Of a DNA stretch of 64,000 nt, positions 1-7,148 are shown one piece after another. The stretch is from JAVBLP01 sp031553505. Its GTDB lineage: Bacteria > Elusimicrobiota > Endomicrobiia > Endomicrobiales > Endomicrobiaceae. The position numbers were made by a program, and so were the translations under genes. How positions within the stretch are numbered: the first letter of the stretch is position 1; each line of letters opens with the position of its first letter. Where the stretch lies: contig JAVBLP010000007.1 in NCBI GenBank assembly GCA_031553505.1, positions 1-64,000 of the forward strand, given 5' to 3'. The notes under the pieces are model-generated. The model was given only the letters and a program-made list of their open reading frames with translations. It was not told where the DNA came from and did no database searches.

Positions 1-1
1 G

Positions 2-160
2 AGGCAGAGGGCGCAGGCGGTGTATGATGAGTTTATAGCTGACGGCGTACCGATAGAGAAGCTGGAGTATGTAGGTTTTGCGGCGACGATGCCGATAGCG
101 ACAAACGAAACGAAAGAGGGCAGGGCGGCAAACAGAAGAACCGAAATATTTGTAGAATAA
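2..160 (+). CDS. OmpA-family protein, C-terminal fragment
   Basis: The window opens inside this gene. The 52 visible residues read as the last part of an OmpA/MotB peptidoglycan-binding domain: an RAQAVYDEFIADGVP helix, then P-I-A-T-N-E-T, then the typical ending GRAANRRTEIFVE and a stop. The family anchors the outer membrane to peptidoglycan through a diaminopimelate pocket. The N-terminal part lies outside the window, so signal peptide and barrel or other domains cannot be judged. A strong hairpin terminator follows about 40 bases later. Confidence 0.85.
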   Translation, partial: RQRAQAVYDEFIADGVPIEKLEYVGFAATMPIATNETKEGRAANRRTEIFVE

Positions 161-164
161 AAAA

Positions 165-187
165 ACAAGTAATAAGTAAGAGATAAC
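165..187 (+). repeat. Dispersed AAGTAATAAGTA-type intergenic repeat, copy 1
   Basis: ACAAGTAATAAGTAAG followed by AGATAAC lies a few bases after a stop codon. Closely similar words occur at 18879-18960 (as an inverted pair) and 21569-21585, and a weaker one near 31439. All are intergenic. Confidence 0.5.
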
Positions 188-200
188 AGCTAGAACACAG

Positions 201-245
201 AAAGACCGGCACGCTGAAGAAAATCACCTGCCGGTCTTTTCTTTT
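201..245 (+). terminator. Rho-independent terminator after OmpA-like gene
   Basis: Perfect 11-bp inverted repeat AAAGACCGGCA (201-211) / TGCCGGTCTTT (229-239), 17-base loop, followed by a T-rich run. It sits 40 bases after the OmpA stop and 24 bases before the tRNA promoter. Confidence 0.85.
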
Positions 246-268
246 AATAAATTTACCCATTAGAGGAG

Positions 269-298
269 TTGACAAATTTTTTTAATTTTTGCTATACT
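269..298 (+). promoter_or_regulatory. Sigma-70-type promoter for tRNA-Lys/tRNA-Glu
   Basis: TTGACA (269-274), 18-bp spacer, TATACT (293-298). The -35 is a perfect match and the -10 matches five of six. It is the only good promoter before the two tRNAs that start 88 bases downstream. Confidence 0.75.
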
Positions 299-302
299 CT
301 AC

Positions 303-337
303 AAGTTGTTAAAAAACAACTTCTCGGGCTTAAGCCC
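303..337 (+). other. Two hairpins in the tRNA leader
   Basis: AAGTTGTT (303-310) pairs with AACAACTT (315-322) across an AAAA loop, and directly after it lies the perfect palindrome GGGCTTAAGCCC (326-337), followed by a T-rich stretch (349-357). The first hairpin begins right at the expected transcription start. It could be a 5' processing or attenuation structure; nothing in the sequence decides between these. Confidence 0.5.
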
Positions 338-385
338 AATTGTTCTGTCTTTTTTTAATACCTGACTCATCCTTTCAAATCAAAA

Positions 386-458
386 GGGCCCGTAGCTCAG
401 TCGGTAGAGCACCTCACTTTTAATGAGGTTGTCGTGCGTTCGAGCCGCACCGGGCTCA
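386..458 (+). tRNA. tRNA-Lys (UUU)
   Basis: Full cloverleaf: acceptor GGGCCCG (386-392) pairs with CGGGCTC (451-457), discriminator A458. Anticodon stem CCTCA/TGAGG encloses loop CTTTTAA with anticodon TTT at 419-421. T arm GTGCG-TTCGAGC-CGCAC. No CCA is encoded, so the 3' end needs the CCA-adding enzyme. Eight bases separate it from tRNA-Glu. Confidence 0.97.
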
Positions 459-465
459 TTTTAAT

Positions 466-537
466 GCCCCCATCGTCTAGGGGTCAGGACACATGATTTT
501 CAATCATGCGACCGGGGTTCAAATCCCCGTGGGGGCG
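466..537 (+). tRNA. tRNA-Glu (UUC)
   Basis: Acceptor GCCCCCA (466-472) pairs with TGGGGGC (530-536), discriminator G537. Anticodon stem CATGA/TCATG with loop TTTTCAA, anticodon TTC at 499-501. T arm CGGGG-TTCAAAT-CCCCG. No CCA encoded. Presumably co-transcribed with tRNA-Lys. The following 140 bases (538-677) hold nothing I recognise. Confidence 0.97.
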
Positions 538-677
538 TATTTTTACAGCGTCTTTTGGCTTTTTACTTCCTTATATTCCGGCTCATTTAGGTTGCATCCT
601 AAACTTCGCCGTCTCAAGCATTGTAAAAATCCAAAATGCTGATAAAATGTAAAATAAAGAAGGCTATTGTAAATACT

Positions 678-705
678 AACCGTTTAAGTTTCATCTTAAA
701 CGGTT
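678..705 (+). terminator. Hairpin ahead of purA, possible terminator or attenuator
   Basis: Perfect 11-bp stem AACCGTTTAAG (678-688) / CTTAAACGGTT (695-705) with a six-base loop, then ATTTTATGG. The U-run is only four bases, so termination would be weak. It ends about 8 bases before the purA ribosome binding site (GGAAGG, 714-719), so it could also control purA. Confidence 0.45.
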
Positions 706-724
706 ATTTTATGGAAGGCAACTT

Positions 725-2014
725 ATGTCTACATTAGTGGTTTTAGGTACGCAGTGGGGAGATGAAGGTAAAGGAAAAGTCGTCCATTACCTTGCAAAGC
801 AGGCAGACTACATCGTCCGTTACCAGGGCGGCAACAACGCAGGACACACCTTAATTTATGAAAATAAACCTTTTGTTCTACATTTAATACCTTCAGGAAT
901 ACTGTTTCCCAGTAAAATGTGCTTAATTACAAACGGCGTAGTGGTTGACCCTAAAGCGCTCAAAGAAGAAATTTCCCTTTTAAATAAGAAAAAAATACCA
1001 GTAAAAGGCAGATTTTTCATAAGCGAGCTTGCCCATGTCATACTTCCTTACCATAAAATAATTGACGGTATCCTTGAAGAAGGAAACGTTAAAATAGGTA
1101 CTACAAAAAGAGGCATAGGGCCTGCTTACGCCGATAAAGTAAAAAGAATCGGCATAAGAGTGGTTGACTATATAGAAAAAGACGTTTTTGTTGATCTTTT
1201 AGATAAAAATCTTGTAGAAAAAGCCCCGATGCTTGAAAAAGCCGGCATAAACATTAAAAAACTTAAAGCCGATATACTTAAAGACCATAAAGAACTTTCA
1301 AAGTTTCTTAAACCTTTTGTTACTGATACAAGCTTAATGCTTGAAAATGCGATGAAAAAGAACAAAAAAATCCTTTTTGAAAGCGCGCAGGGCACGCTTT
1401 TGGACTTGGATTTCGGAACATATCCTTATGTAACCTCCTCAAACCCGATAGCCGGAGGAGTAGGCACAGGCGCAGGCGTAGGACCTAGCAATATAGATAA
1501 AGTTTTAGGAGTTGTAAAAGCATATACAACAAGAGTAGGTGAAGGACCTTTTACGGTTGAACTCTTTGATAAGATGGGAGAACACTTAAGGGAAAAAGGC
1601 GGAGAGTACGGAGCTACAACCGGAAGGCCCAGAAGATGCGGCTGGTTTGACGCGGTAGTAGTTCGCCACAGCGTAAGAGTAAGCGGCATAAAACACTTAA
1701 TACTTACAAAACTTGATTGTATGGAAGAGATAGACAATATTAAGATATGCGTTGCCTACAAATATAAAGGCAAAATATATAAAGAAATGCCGGCATCAAG
1801 GACAATTCAGGCAGGCTGCAAGCCGATATATGAAGAAATGCCAGGGTTTAAAGGCAAAGTCAAAGGCATCACTGACTTTAAGAAGCTTCCTAAAAACGCG
1901 CAAAAATACGTTAAACGCCTTGAAGAACTTACGGGCGCACAGATTGACTTAATATCTCTCGGCAGAAAGAGAGAAGAAACTATAGAAGTAAGGAAGGGCG
2001 TAAAATGGTTCTAA
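725..2014 (+). CDS. purA: Adenylosuccinate synthetase
   Basis: Joins aspartate to IMP using GTP, the first step from IMP to AMP in the cytoplasm; PurB (39347-40648) completes the branch. The 429-residue length is normal. The GTP loop near residues 9-18 (GTQWGDEGKGK) and the following RYQGGNNAGHT IMP-binding segment are intact, as is the TTGRPRRCGWFD segment in the C-terminal half. A ribosome site GGAAGG lies before the ATG. Its last 10 bases overlap carA, so purA heads a purA-carA-carB transcript, possibly running on to thyX and beyond. Confidence 0.98.
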   Translation: MSTLVVLGTQWGDEGKGKVVHYLAKQADYIVRYQGGNNAGHTLIYENKPFVLHLIPSGILFPSKMCLITNGVVVDPKALKEEISLLNKKKIPVKGRFFISELAHVILPYHKIIDGILEEGNVKIGTTKRGIGPAYADKVKRIGIRVVDYIEKDVFVDLLDKNLVEKAPMLEKAGINIKKLKADILKDHKELSKFLKPFVTDTSLMLENAMKKNKKILFESAQGTLLDLDFGTYPYVTSSNPIAGGVGTGAGVGPSNIDKVLGVVKAYTTRVGEGPFTVELFDKMGEHLREKGGEYGATTGRPRRCGWFDAVVVRHSVRVSGIKHLILTKLDCMEEIDNIKICVAYKYKGKIYKEMPASRTIQAGCKPIYEEMPGFKGKVKGITDFKKLPKNAQKYVKRLEELTGAQIDLISLGRKREETIEVRKGVKWF

Positions 2015-3087
2015 AAAAAGGGTATTTGGCTTTAGAGTCAGGAAAGATTTTTGAAGGGGTTTCTTTCGGCGCGGAAAAAGAAAGTTCCGGAGAAGCCGTA
2101 TTTAACACTTCGGTATTCGGTTACCAGGAAATTATTACCGATCCGTCTTCCTTCGGTAAAATTGTATGCTTCGGACATCCGCACATAGGCAATTACGGGT
2201 GCAGCAAAGACGCAAACGAATCCGCAAAGGTCTGCGCAAGCGGTATTGCCGTAAAAGAAAACAGCACAATTACATCTAATGTTCTTTCGGAGTTTACGCT
2301 GAAGGAACTTGTCACTAAGAACAATGTTCCTTGTATCGAAGGCGTCGATACAAGGGCATTAACAAAACATATCAGGGAAAACGGCTCTTTAAAGGCCGTT
2401 TTTTCTTTTTTGGGGGATTATCCTTCAAAGCTGGTACAAAAGGCAAAAGATCTGGATATTGATGAAACGTCATATATCGCGGAAGTTTCCACAAAAGAAA
2501 AATACATTTACTGCCAGGGCGATGCCGGCACGATAGGCGTTATAGATTACGGCTGCAAAAGCAGCTTTCTTAAAGGAATAGCCTCAAAAGGCTTTAAAAT
2601 TATAGTATTTCCTTATAATGTAACTTCAAAAGAAGTGCTGGATTCGGAAATAGACGGTTTATTTCTTTCAAATGGTCCCGGAAAAGCGCCTAAAGCGCTT
2701 TATAAAACGGTTGAAGAAGTAGTTGATAATAATAAAAATTTGCCGGTTTTTGGCGTATGTATGGGATTTCAGATTCTTGCCGAAGTATTTGGCGGAAAAT
2801 TTAAAAAGCATAAAATAGGGCGCCACGGCTCGAATCACCCTGTGCAAAACTGCGAAACTAAAAAGGTGGAGATTACTTCGCAAAATAACGGATATACGCT
2901 TGAGTCCGCGATTGAAAAAAATAAAGATTTGATAATTACCCATATAAACCTGTTTGATTGCGCTATTCAGGGATTTAAACATAAAAAATATCCGGTTTCG
3001 GCGGTACAGTATTATCCCGCTGTTGAGATGTCGGAAACTTCATATCTCTTCGAAACTTTTTTCAGGACGGTGAAAGAAAATGCCTAA
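2005..3087 (+). CDS. carA: Carbamoyl-phosphate synthase small subunit with altered triad
   Basis: Normally hydrolyses glutamine and channels ammonia to CarB, for carbamoyl phosphate used by PyrB. The N-terminal CPSase domain (ESSGEAVFNTSVFGYQEI, about residues 28-45) is typical, and the class I amidotransferase domain follows. The nucleophile Cys252 (GVCMGFQILA) is present. However, the usual Q-F-H-P-E segment reads Q335-Y-Y337-P-A339, so the catalytic His and Glu are Tyr and Ala. PurQ and GuaA in the same window keep the full triad. Glutaminase activity is therefore doubtful, and ammonia may be the real substrate. Length is 360 residues against about 380 usually. It overlaps both purA and carB. 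Confidence 0.95.
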   Translation: MVLKKGYLALESGKIFEGVSFGAEKESSGEAVFNTSVFGYQEIITDPSSFGKIVCFGHPHIGNYGCSKDANESAKVCASGIAVKENSTITSNVLSEFTLKELVTKNNVPCIEGVDTRALTKHIRENGSLKAVFSFLGDYPSKLVQKAKDLDIDETSYIAEVSTKEKYIYCQGDAGTIGVIDYGCKSSFLKGIASKGFKIIVFPYNVTSKEVLDSEIDGLFLSNGPGKAPKALYKTVEEVVDNNKNLPVFGVCMGFQILAEVFGGKFKKHKIGRHGSNHPVQNCETKKVEITSQNNGYTLESAIEKNKDLIITHINLFDCAIQGFKHKKYPVSAVQYYPAVEMSETSYLFETFFRTVKENA

Positions 3088-6000
3088 AAGAACTGATATT
3101 AAAAAAATACTTATTATAGGTTCGGGCCCGATAGTAATAGGGCAAGCCTGCGAGTTTGACTATTCAGGAGTGCAGGCAATAAAAGTTTTGAAAAAGGAAG
3201 GATTTAAAATAATCCTGGTAAATTCAAACCCCGCCACAATTATGACAGACCCTGAATTTGCGGACGCCACGTATGTTGAACCGTTGGTGCCAGAAATTGT
3301 TGAAAAAATAATTGAAAAAGAAAAACCTGACGCGATACTGCCTACTTTAGGCGGCCAAACCGCGCTTAATCTTGCGGTTTCTCTGCACGAAAAAGGCATT
3401 TTAGAAAAACATAAAGTAGAGCTAATCGGCGCGGATTTTAAAACGATAGAAGCTGCCGAAGACAGAAAGATGTTTCGCAAAGTTATGCAGGATATCGGTA
3501 TGGACCTTCCAAAGAGCGGCTACGCGTACAATATAGCTGACGCGCTGAAAATATCTGAAGATATCGGTTTTCCGTGCATAGTGCGCCCTTCGTTTACTTT
3601 GGGCGGAGTAGGCTCGGGAATGGTTTTTACAAAAGAAGAGTTTATAGAAATAGCTTCAAACGGCATACAGGCAAGCCCTATCAGTGAAATTCTTATAGAA
3701 GAGTCCGTTCTCGGCTGGAAAGAGCTTGAGATGGAAGTTATGAGAGACACGGCGGATAACTGTATTACAATATGCTCAATAGAAAATTTTGACCCTATGG
3801 GCGTGCATACGGGCGATTCGATTACTGTTGCGCCCGCAATGACTATGACGGCAAAAGAATACGCAAAGATGAGAGACGACTCATTTAAAATATTGAGGGC
3901 GATAGGCATGAAGTCCGGCGGTGCGAACATTCAGTTTGCCGTTGACCCTAAAACAAACAGGCAGGTCGTTATCGAAATGAACCCGCGCGTCAGCCGTTCT
4001 TCCGCGCTTGCTTCAAAAGCGACGGGCTTTCCTATAGCAAAAGTTTCAAGCCTTTTGGCTGTAGGTTACACATTGGATGAAATACATAATGATATGACGT
4101 CCCCAAGGCCGGCCTCTTTCGAGCCTACGGTAGATTACCACGTTGTAAAAGTTCCCCGTTTTGCGTTCGAAAAATTTTCAGGCACTAACCAGACGCTCGG
4201 CACCGCCATGAAATCCGTAGGCGAAACGATGGCTTTGGGAAGAACTTTTAAAGAGGCTTTGCAGAAAGCCATAAGAGGGCTTGAAGTAGGCAGAAGCGGG
4301 CTTGGTTCTGACGGCCACGCAGGCGACGCTGAAATAGAAGCATACTATGATGACGGCGGTTCTTTAAGGCAGAAAGCTATTGAAGAAGTGAAGTATAAAC
4401 TCGGCACTCCTAACTGCGACAGGCTTTATATTGTAAGGCTTGCTATGAGATTCGGAATGAGCATAGACGAAATTTATGATATCAGCAAAATAGATAAATG
4501 GTTTTTAAACCAGGTTAAAGAAATAGTTGATTTTGAAAACGAACTTGCAGGGCTTTTTAAGCATAAAGAAGAAACGCAGAAAGAAATAATGATTAAAGCG
4601 AAACAATACGGCTTTTCGGACAAACAAATTGCGAATATGAATAAAAAAACGCCTGAAGAAGCCAGAGATTTAAGAAAAGCGCTTGGCGTGCTGCCTTCAT
4701 ATAAGATGGTGGATACTTGCGGCGGCGAATTTGAAGCAAAAACCGCTTATTATTACTCTACTTACGAAGCAGAAGATGAAGTTCCCGTTGAAAAGAATTC
4801 TAAAAAAGTGATGATACTCGGTGCCGGGCCGAACAGAATCGGCCAGGGTATAGAGTTTGACTACTGCTGCGTTCACGCCGTGCTTGCTTTAAAAGAAGAA
4901 GGCTATGAAACAATAATGGTAAACTCCAACCCTGAAACGGTTTCTACCGATTATGACACATCTGACAGGCTGTATTTTGAGCCGTTAACAGTGGAAGACG
5001 TCTTAAATATCGCGGATAAAGAAAAACCGATGGGCGTTGTCGTGCAATTTGGCGGACAGACGCCTTTAAACCTTGCCGGAGATTTGGATAAAGCCGGGCT
5101 TAAAATTTTAGGAACTCCGATTGAATCTATAGATTTAGCCGAAGACAGAAAACTTTTCAGCAAAGTTTTAGACAAATTAAAAATACCGCAGGCAAAATCC
5201 GGAACGGCGATAAGTTATAAAGAAGCTAAAAAGATAGCCGAAGAGATAGGTTACCCTGTAATGGTGCGCCCTTCATACGTTTTGGGCGGCAGGGCGATGG
5301 AAATAGTTTATGATGAAAAAGCGCTTGAAAATTATATTTCAACCGCTGCCAACGTAAGCCCGGGAAAACCGATACTTATAGATAAATTTTTGGACCACGC
5401 CGTGGAAGTTGACGTGGACGCTTTGTGCGACGGAAAAGATGTTTATGTCGCAGGTATAATGGAACATATCGAAGAAGCCGGAATACATTCCGGCGATTCC
5501 GCGTGTGTTCTGCCTTCAAATACGTTATCTGAAAAAACGCTAGAAACTATCAGGAAATATACTATTAACCTTGCAAAAGAAATCGGCGTTAAGGGCTTAA
5601 TGAACATACAGTTTGCCGTAAAGGACGACATTGTTTATATCCTTGAAGCAAACCCGAGGGCGTCAAGAACAACGCCTTATGTTTCAAAAGCTACAAGCAT
5701 CGCGCTTGCGAAACTTGCCGCGAAGATAATGATAGGCAAAAAACTTGCCGATATGCTTCCAAAAGAACTTTTAAACGGCCCTTCAAAGCCCATTAAATAC
5801 GTTACCGTAAAGGAAGTTGTGCTTCCGTGGTCAAGATTTGCAAATGTTGATACAGTGCTAGGGCCGGAAATGAAAAGTACCGGTGAAGTTATGGGAATTG
5901 ACGTTGATTTCGGCAGGGCTTTTGCGAAAGCCGAACTTGCGGCGGGGTCTCTACTTCCTGAAAGCGGAGCCGTGCTTGTAAGCATAGGGCCTAAGGGTAA

Positions 6001-6367
6001 AGAAGAAGCTTTGCCTATAGTAAAAGAGTTTGCGGAAATCGGTTTTGAAATATACGCTACAAAACATACGGCTGAATTTTTTAATGAAAACGGCATTAAA
6101 GCGAAAGAAGTTTTAAAAATTGCTGAAGGAAGGCCTAATGTTGTGGATACTATCACAAATAAACAGGTCAACTTCATAATAAATACACCGTCCGGTGCAA
6201 AAAGTCGCAAAGACGGTTACCAGATAAGAAGAAATGCTATAATGTACGGGATTCCTATAGTGACGACTCTTGCGGCTGCGAAAGCTTCCGTTCAGGGTAT
6301 AAAAGCGAAGAAGAAAAACGATTGGTCCGTAGCGCCGTTGCAGGAATACTATAAAAAGAACAAATAA
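3080..6367 (+). CDS. carB: Carbamoyl-phosphate synthase large subunit
   Basis: Makes carbamoyl phosphate from bicarbonate, ammonia and two ATP. Two duplicated ATP-grasp halves are visible: the first begins KKILIIGSGPIVIGQACEFDYSG and the second, near residue 577, KKVMILGAGPNRIGQGIEFDY. Each half carries an RPSFTLGG or RPSYVLGG motif and an EMNPR/EANPR metal-binding segment. The C-terminal 130 residues form the allosteric (MGS-like) domain, in E. coli the site for UMP and ornithine. At 1095 residues it is full length. The ATG lies 8 bases inside carA, so the two subunits are translationally coupled. Confidence 0.98.
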   Translation: MPKRTDIKKILIIGSGPIVIGQACEFDYSGVQAIKVLKKEGFKIILVNSNPATIMTDPEFADATYVEPLVPEIVEKIIEKEKPDAILPTLGGQTALNLAVSLHEKGILEKHKVELIGADFKTIEAAEDRKMFRKVMQDIGMDLPKSGYAYNIADALKISEDIGFPCIVRPSFTLGGVGSGMVFTKEEFIEIASNGIQASPISEILIEESVLGWKELEMEVMRDTADNCITICSIENFDPMGVHTGDSITVAPAMTMTAKEYAKMRDDSFKILRAIGMKSGGANIQFAVDPKTNRQVVIEMNPRVSRSSALASKATGFPIAKVSSLLAVGYTLDEIHNDMTSPRPASFEPTVDYHVVKVPRFAFEKFSGTNQTLGTAMKSVGETMALGRTFKEALQKAIRGLEVGRSGLGSDGHAGDAEIEAYYDDGGSLRQKAIEEVKYKLGTPNCDRLYIVRLAMRFGMSIDEIYDISKIDKWFLNQVKEIVDFENELAGLFKHKEETQKEIMIKAKQYGFSDKQIANMNKKTPEEARDLRKALGVLPSYKMVDTCGGEFEAKTAYYYSTYEAEDEVPVEKNSKKVMILGAGPNRIGQGIEFDYCCVHAVLALKEEGYETIMVNSNPETVSTDYDTSDRLYFEPLTVEDVLNIADKEKPMGVVVQFGGQTPLNLAGDLDKAGLKILGTPIESIDLAEDRKLFSKVLDKLKIPQAKSGTAISYKEAKKIAEEIGYPVMVRPSYVLGGRAMEIVYDEKALENYISTAANVSPGKPILIDKFLDHAVEVDVDALCDGKDVYVAGIMEHIEEAGIHSGDSACVLPSNTLSEKTLETIRKYTINLAKEIGVKGLMNIQFAVKDDIVYILEANPRASRTTPYVSKATSIALAKLAAKIMIGKKLADMLPKELLNGPSKPIKYVTVKEVVLPWSRFANVDTVLGPEMKSTGEVMGIDVDFGRAFAKAELAAGSLLPESGAVLVSIGPKGKEEALPIVKEFAEIGFEIYATKHTAEFFNENGIKAKEVLKIAEGRPNVVDTITNKQVNFIINTPSGAKSRKDGYQIRRNAIMYGIPIVTTLAAAKASVQGIKAKKKNDWSVAPLQEYYKKNK

Positions 6368-6373
6368 ATAAAA

Positions 6374-6445
6374 GATGCATAGAAGAGTAGATGCTTGGAT
6401 GCATGGCAAAAACTATGCGTCTATGCATCAATGCCTTTAAGCATC
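6374..6445 (+). repeat. GATGCAT inverted-repeat element between carB and thyX
   Basis: GATGCATAGA (6374-6383) is mirrored exactly by TCTATGCATC (6420-6429), and GATGCTT (6390-6396) by AAGCATC (6439-6445). A further GATGCAT lies at 6398-6404. The whole intergenic gap consists of these words and could fold as interleaved hairpins. It has no coding capacity and no U-tract. Confidence 0.65.
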
Positions 6446-6461
6446 ATTCAAGGTTGTTATA

Positions 6462-7148
6462 ATGAAAGTAAAGCTTTTAAAATTTACGCAGGATCCGGAA
6501 AAAACGTGCGCCATAGCCGGTAGGCTGTGTTACAGTGCCGCCGGGATAGACGAAATTACAGAAAAGTTTACAAAAGAGAAGATTGAAGAGCTTTTAGGCA
6601 AGATTATATCTTCAGGGCACCATTCCGTTTTGGAACACGCCTCTTTCACTTTCGGCATTGAAGGCGTATCCAGGGCTTTGCTTGCACAGCTTACCAGGCA
6701 CAGAATTGCTTCATTTTCAGTTCAAAGCCAAAGGTATGTTAAATTTAAAAACGGCGTAGAATGCATTACTCCGGATACAATTAAGTCAGATAAAAAATTA
6801 CATTTAAAATACAATGACTTTTTGAAAAATATTGAATCTTTTTATAAAGAACTTCTTGAAGCCGGCGTGCCTGCGGAAGACGCAAGGTACATACTTCCAA
6901 ACGCGGCTGCCACAAAAATAATTATCACAATGAATGCAAGAGAATTGAGGCATTTTTTTGCTTTGAGATGCTGCAACAGGGCGCAGTGGGAAATAAGAGA
7001 TATGTCCTGCCGTATGCTTAATCTTGCCAGAAAAGCCGCCCCTATACTATTTTCAGATGCCGGCCCGGATTGCATAAGGGACGGCTGTCACGAATCCTTC
7101 CCGTGCGGTACCCCATGGAAAAAAACAAACAAAACCGTAAAGAGATGA
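6462..7148 (+). CDS. thyX: Flavin-dependent thymidylate synthase
   Basis: Makes dTMP from dUMP with methylene-tetrahydrofolate, FAD and NADPH. The family signature RHRxxSxxxxSxRY is present at residues 79-92 (RHRIASFSVQSQRY), preceded by HHSVLEHASFTF and followed by LRHFFALRCCNRAQWEIR near residues 165-182. The 228-residue length is normal. It needs no DHFR partner to recycle folate, and no folA or thyA is seen here. Its stop overlaps the start of the next gene (ATGA), so it may be coupled to the membrane proteins that follow. Confidence 0.97.
   Translation: MKVKLLKFTQDPEKTCAIAGRLCYSAAGIDEITEKFTKEKIEELLGKIISSGHHSVLEHASFTFGIEGVSRALLAQLTRHRIASFSVQSQRYVKFKNGVECITPDTIKSDKKLHLKYNDFLKNIESFYKELLEAGVPAEDARYILPNAAATKIIITMNARELRHFFALRCCNRAQWEIRDMSCRMLNLARKAAPILFSDAGPDCIRDGCHESFPCGTPWKKTNKTVKR

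Noticed and set aside
3160..6409. Long minus-strand open frames opposite carB
   Set aside because: They mirror a well-conserved gene, have no ribosome sites and encode low-complexity Ser/Ile-rich sequence; shadows of the + strand codon use.
7070..7144. N-terminal extension of the first TMTC-like protein
   Set aside because: It would lie wholly in thyX and does not align with the paralogue, whose start matches the ATG at 7145.
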